NCBI GenBank assembly: GCA_002733155.1
Contig: NVUO01000011.1
Coordinates: forward strand, 72,332-79,335
Source of the DNA: Sulfurimonas sp.
Lineage (GTDB): Bacteria > Campylobacterota > Campylobacteria > Campylobacterales > Sulfurimonadaceae
Reading direction: 5' to 3'
Length of the DNA stretch: 7,004 nt
A model generated the notes under the pieces. The model did no database searches. It was given only the letters and a program-made list of their open reading frames with translations, and had not been told where the DNA came from. Each line of letters opens with the position of its first letter. Within the stretch, counting starts at the first letter, position 1. A program made the translations under genes and the position numbers. This document shows positions 6,739 through 7,004 of this stretch, in pieces.

Positions 6739-7004
6739 GATAATCTCCTAAAAAAAGATAAAAAATCTTTTTTATCTTTTTTTAAATTTTCATCCTGTAA
6801 AATATCTTTATCGATTAAAAAATTTGTAATCTCTTTTACAAAAAGTAAATTTTCATTTACATCACTTACAAGTTCACATTGATTCCAATATTTTCCAAGA
6901 GTTGCATAATCATTTGAAATTTTATAATTAAAAATCATCTTATCATCCTCTGTAATATTTAAAATAGATACTACATCACTAAGTGATAAAGAGTTTTTAG
7001 CATC
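6735..7004 (-). CDS. tadZ: Probable TadZ/CpaE-type ATPase, C-terminal end (5' partial)
   Basis: The frame stays open from the TGA at 6735-6737 to the right edge, giving the last 89 residues of a longer protein; the ATG at 6938 is internal rather than a true start. The sequence runs through LSLSDVVSILNI, then FNYKISNDYATLGKYWNQC, then LFVKEITNFLID, and ends KKDFLSFFRRLS. This resembles the tail of CpaE/TadZ proteins, in which a conserved Asn/Pro-Asp-Tyr pattern follows the nucleotide fold, then an alanine/asparagine-rich helix and a basic, Phe-rich end. TadZ is a MinD/ParA-like ATPase that localises the Tad machine. The ATP-binding loops lie outside the window, so ATPase status cannot be checked. 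Position directly upstream of cpaF, with a 4-base ATGA overlap, is the usual place of tadZ and carries much of the call. Another Tad-linked protein is possible. Confidence 0.63.
   Translation of the reverse strand, partial: DAKNSLSLSDVVSILNITEDDKMIFNYKISNDYATLGKYWNQCELVSDVNENLLFVKEITNFLIDKDILQDENLKKDKKDFLSFFRRLS
6745..6749 (-). promoter_or_regulatory. Ribosome binding site of cpaF inside the 3' end of the tadZ-like gene
   Basis: AGGAG on the minus strand lies 6 bases before the cpaF ATG at 6738 and inside the last codons of the upstream gene. Together with the ATGA overlap it supports this start and points to coupled translation. Confidence 0.7.

Overview
This AT-rich window (roughly 70% A+T or more by eye, with lysine-, isoleucine- and asparagine-rich proteins) looks like chromosomal DNA from a Campylobacterota (epsilonproteobacterial) bacterium such as an Arcobacter relative. 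That placement is inferred from base composition and protein style; the window holds no rRNA or other marker gene.

Layout. Positions 1-437 (+) hold the C-terminal end of a methyl-accepting chemotaxis protein whose start lies left of the window. After an 18-base gap, everything else (456-7004) is one tightly packed block on the minus strand, read right to left. In transcription order it encodes: the C-terminal end of a probable TadZ/CpaE-type ATPase (partial, cut by the right edge); the motor ATPase TadA/CpaF; the inner-membrane platform proteins TadB and TadC; an RcpC/CpaB-like protein; a small TadE-like protein with one membrane segment; and an RcpA/CpaC-type outer-membrane secretin. All junctions are overlapping, abutting or separated by at most 13 bases, so this is very probably one operon whose promoter lies right of position 7004.

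How they work together. This is the core of a Tad (tight adherence, Flp-type IVc) pilus machine. The TadA hexamer would power the TadB/TadC platform, TadZ would place the complex in the cell, the RcpA secretin would form the outer-membrane channel with RcpC, and the TadE-like protein would be a minor pilin. The window has no Flp major pilin, prepilin peptidase or TadD-type lipoprotein. Because the locus ends on its left at a convergent, unrelated gene, those parts should lie to the right or elsewhere.

The unusual points are the gene order (secretin module at the 3' end, after tadC, with the TadE-like gene embedded between rcpC and rcpA), a long divergent RcpC with an unexplained C-terminal region, and a TadE-like protein without the usual Glu. 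There are no tRNA genes, CRISPR arrays, insertion sequences or gene-free stretches over 20 bases. I see no wholly new system, only a divergent version of a known one.
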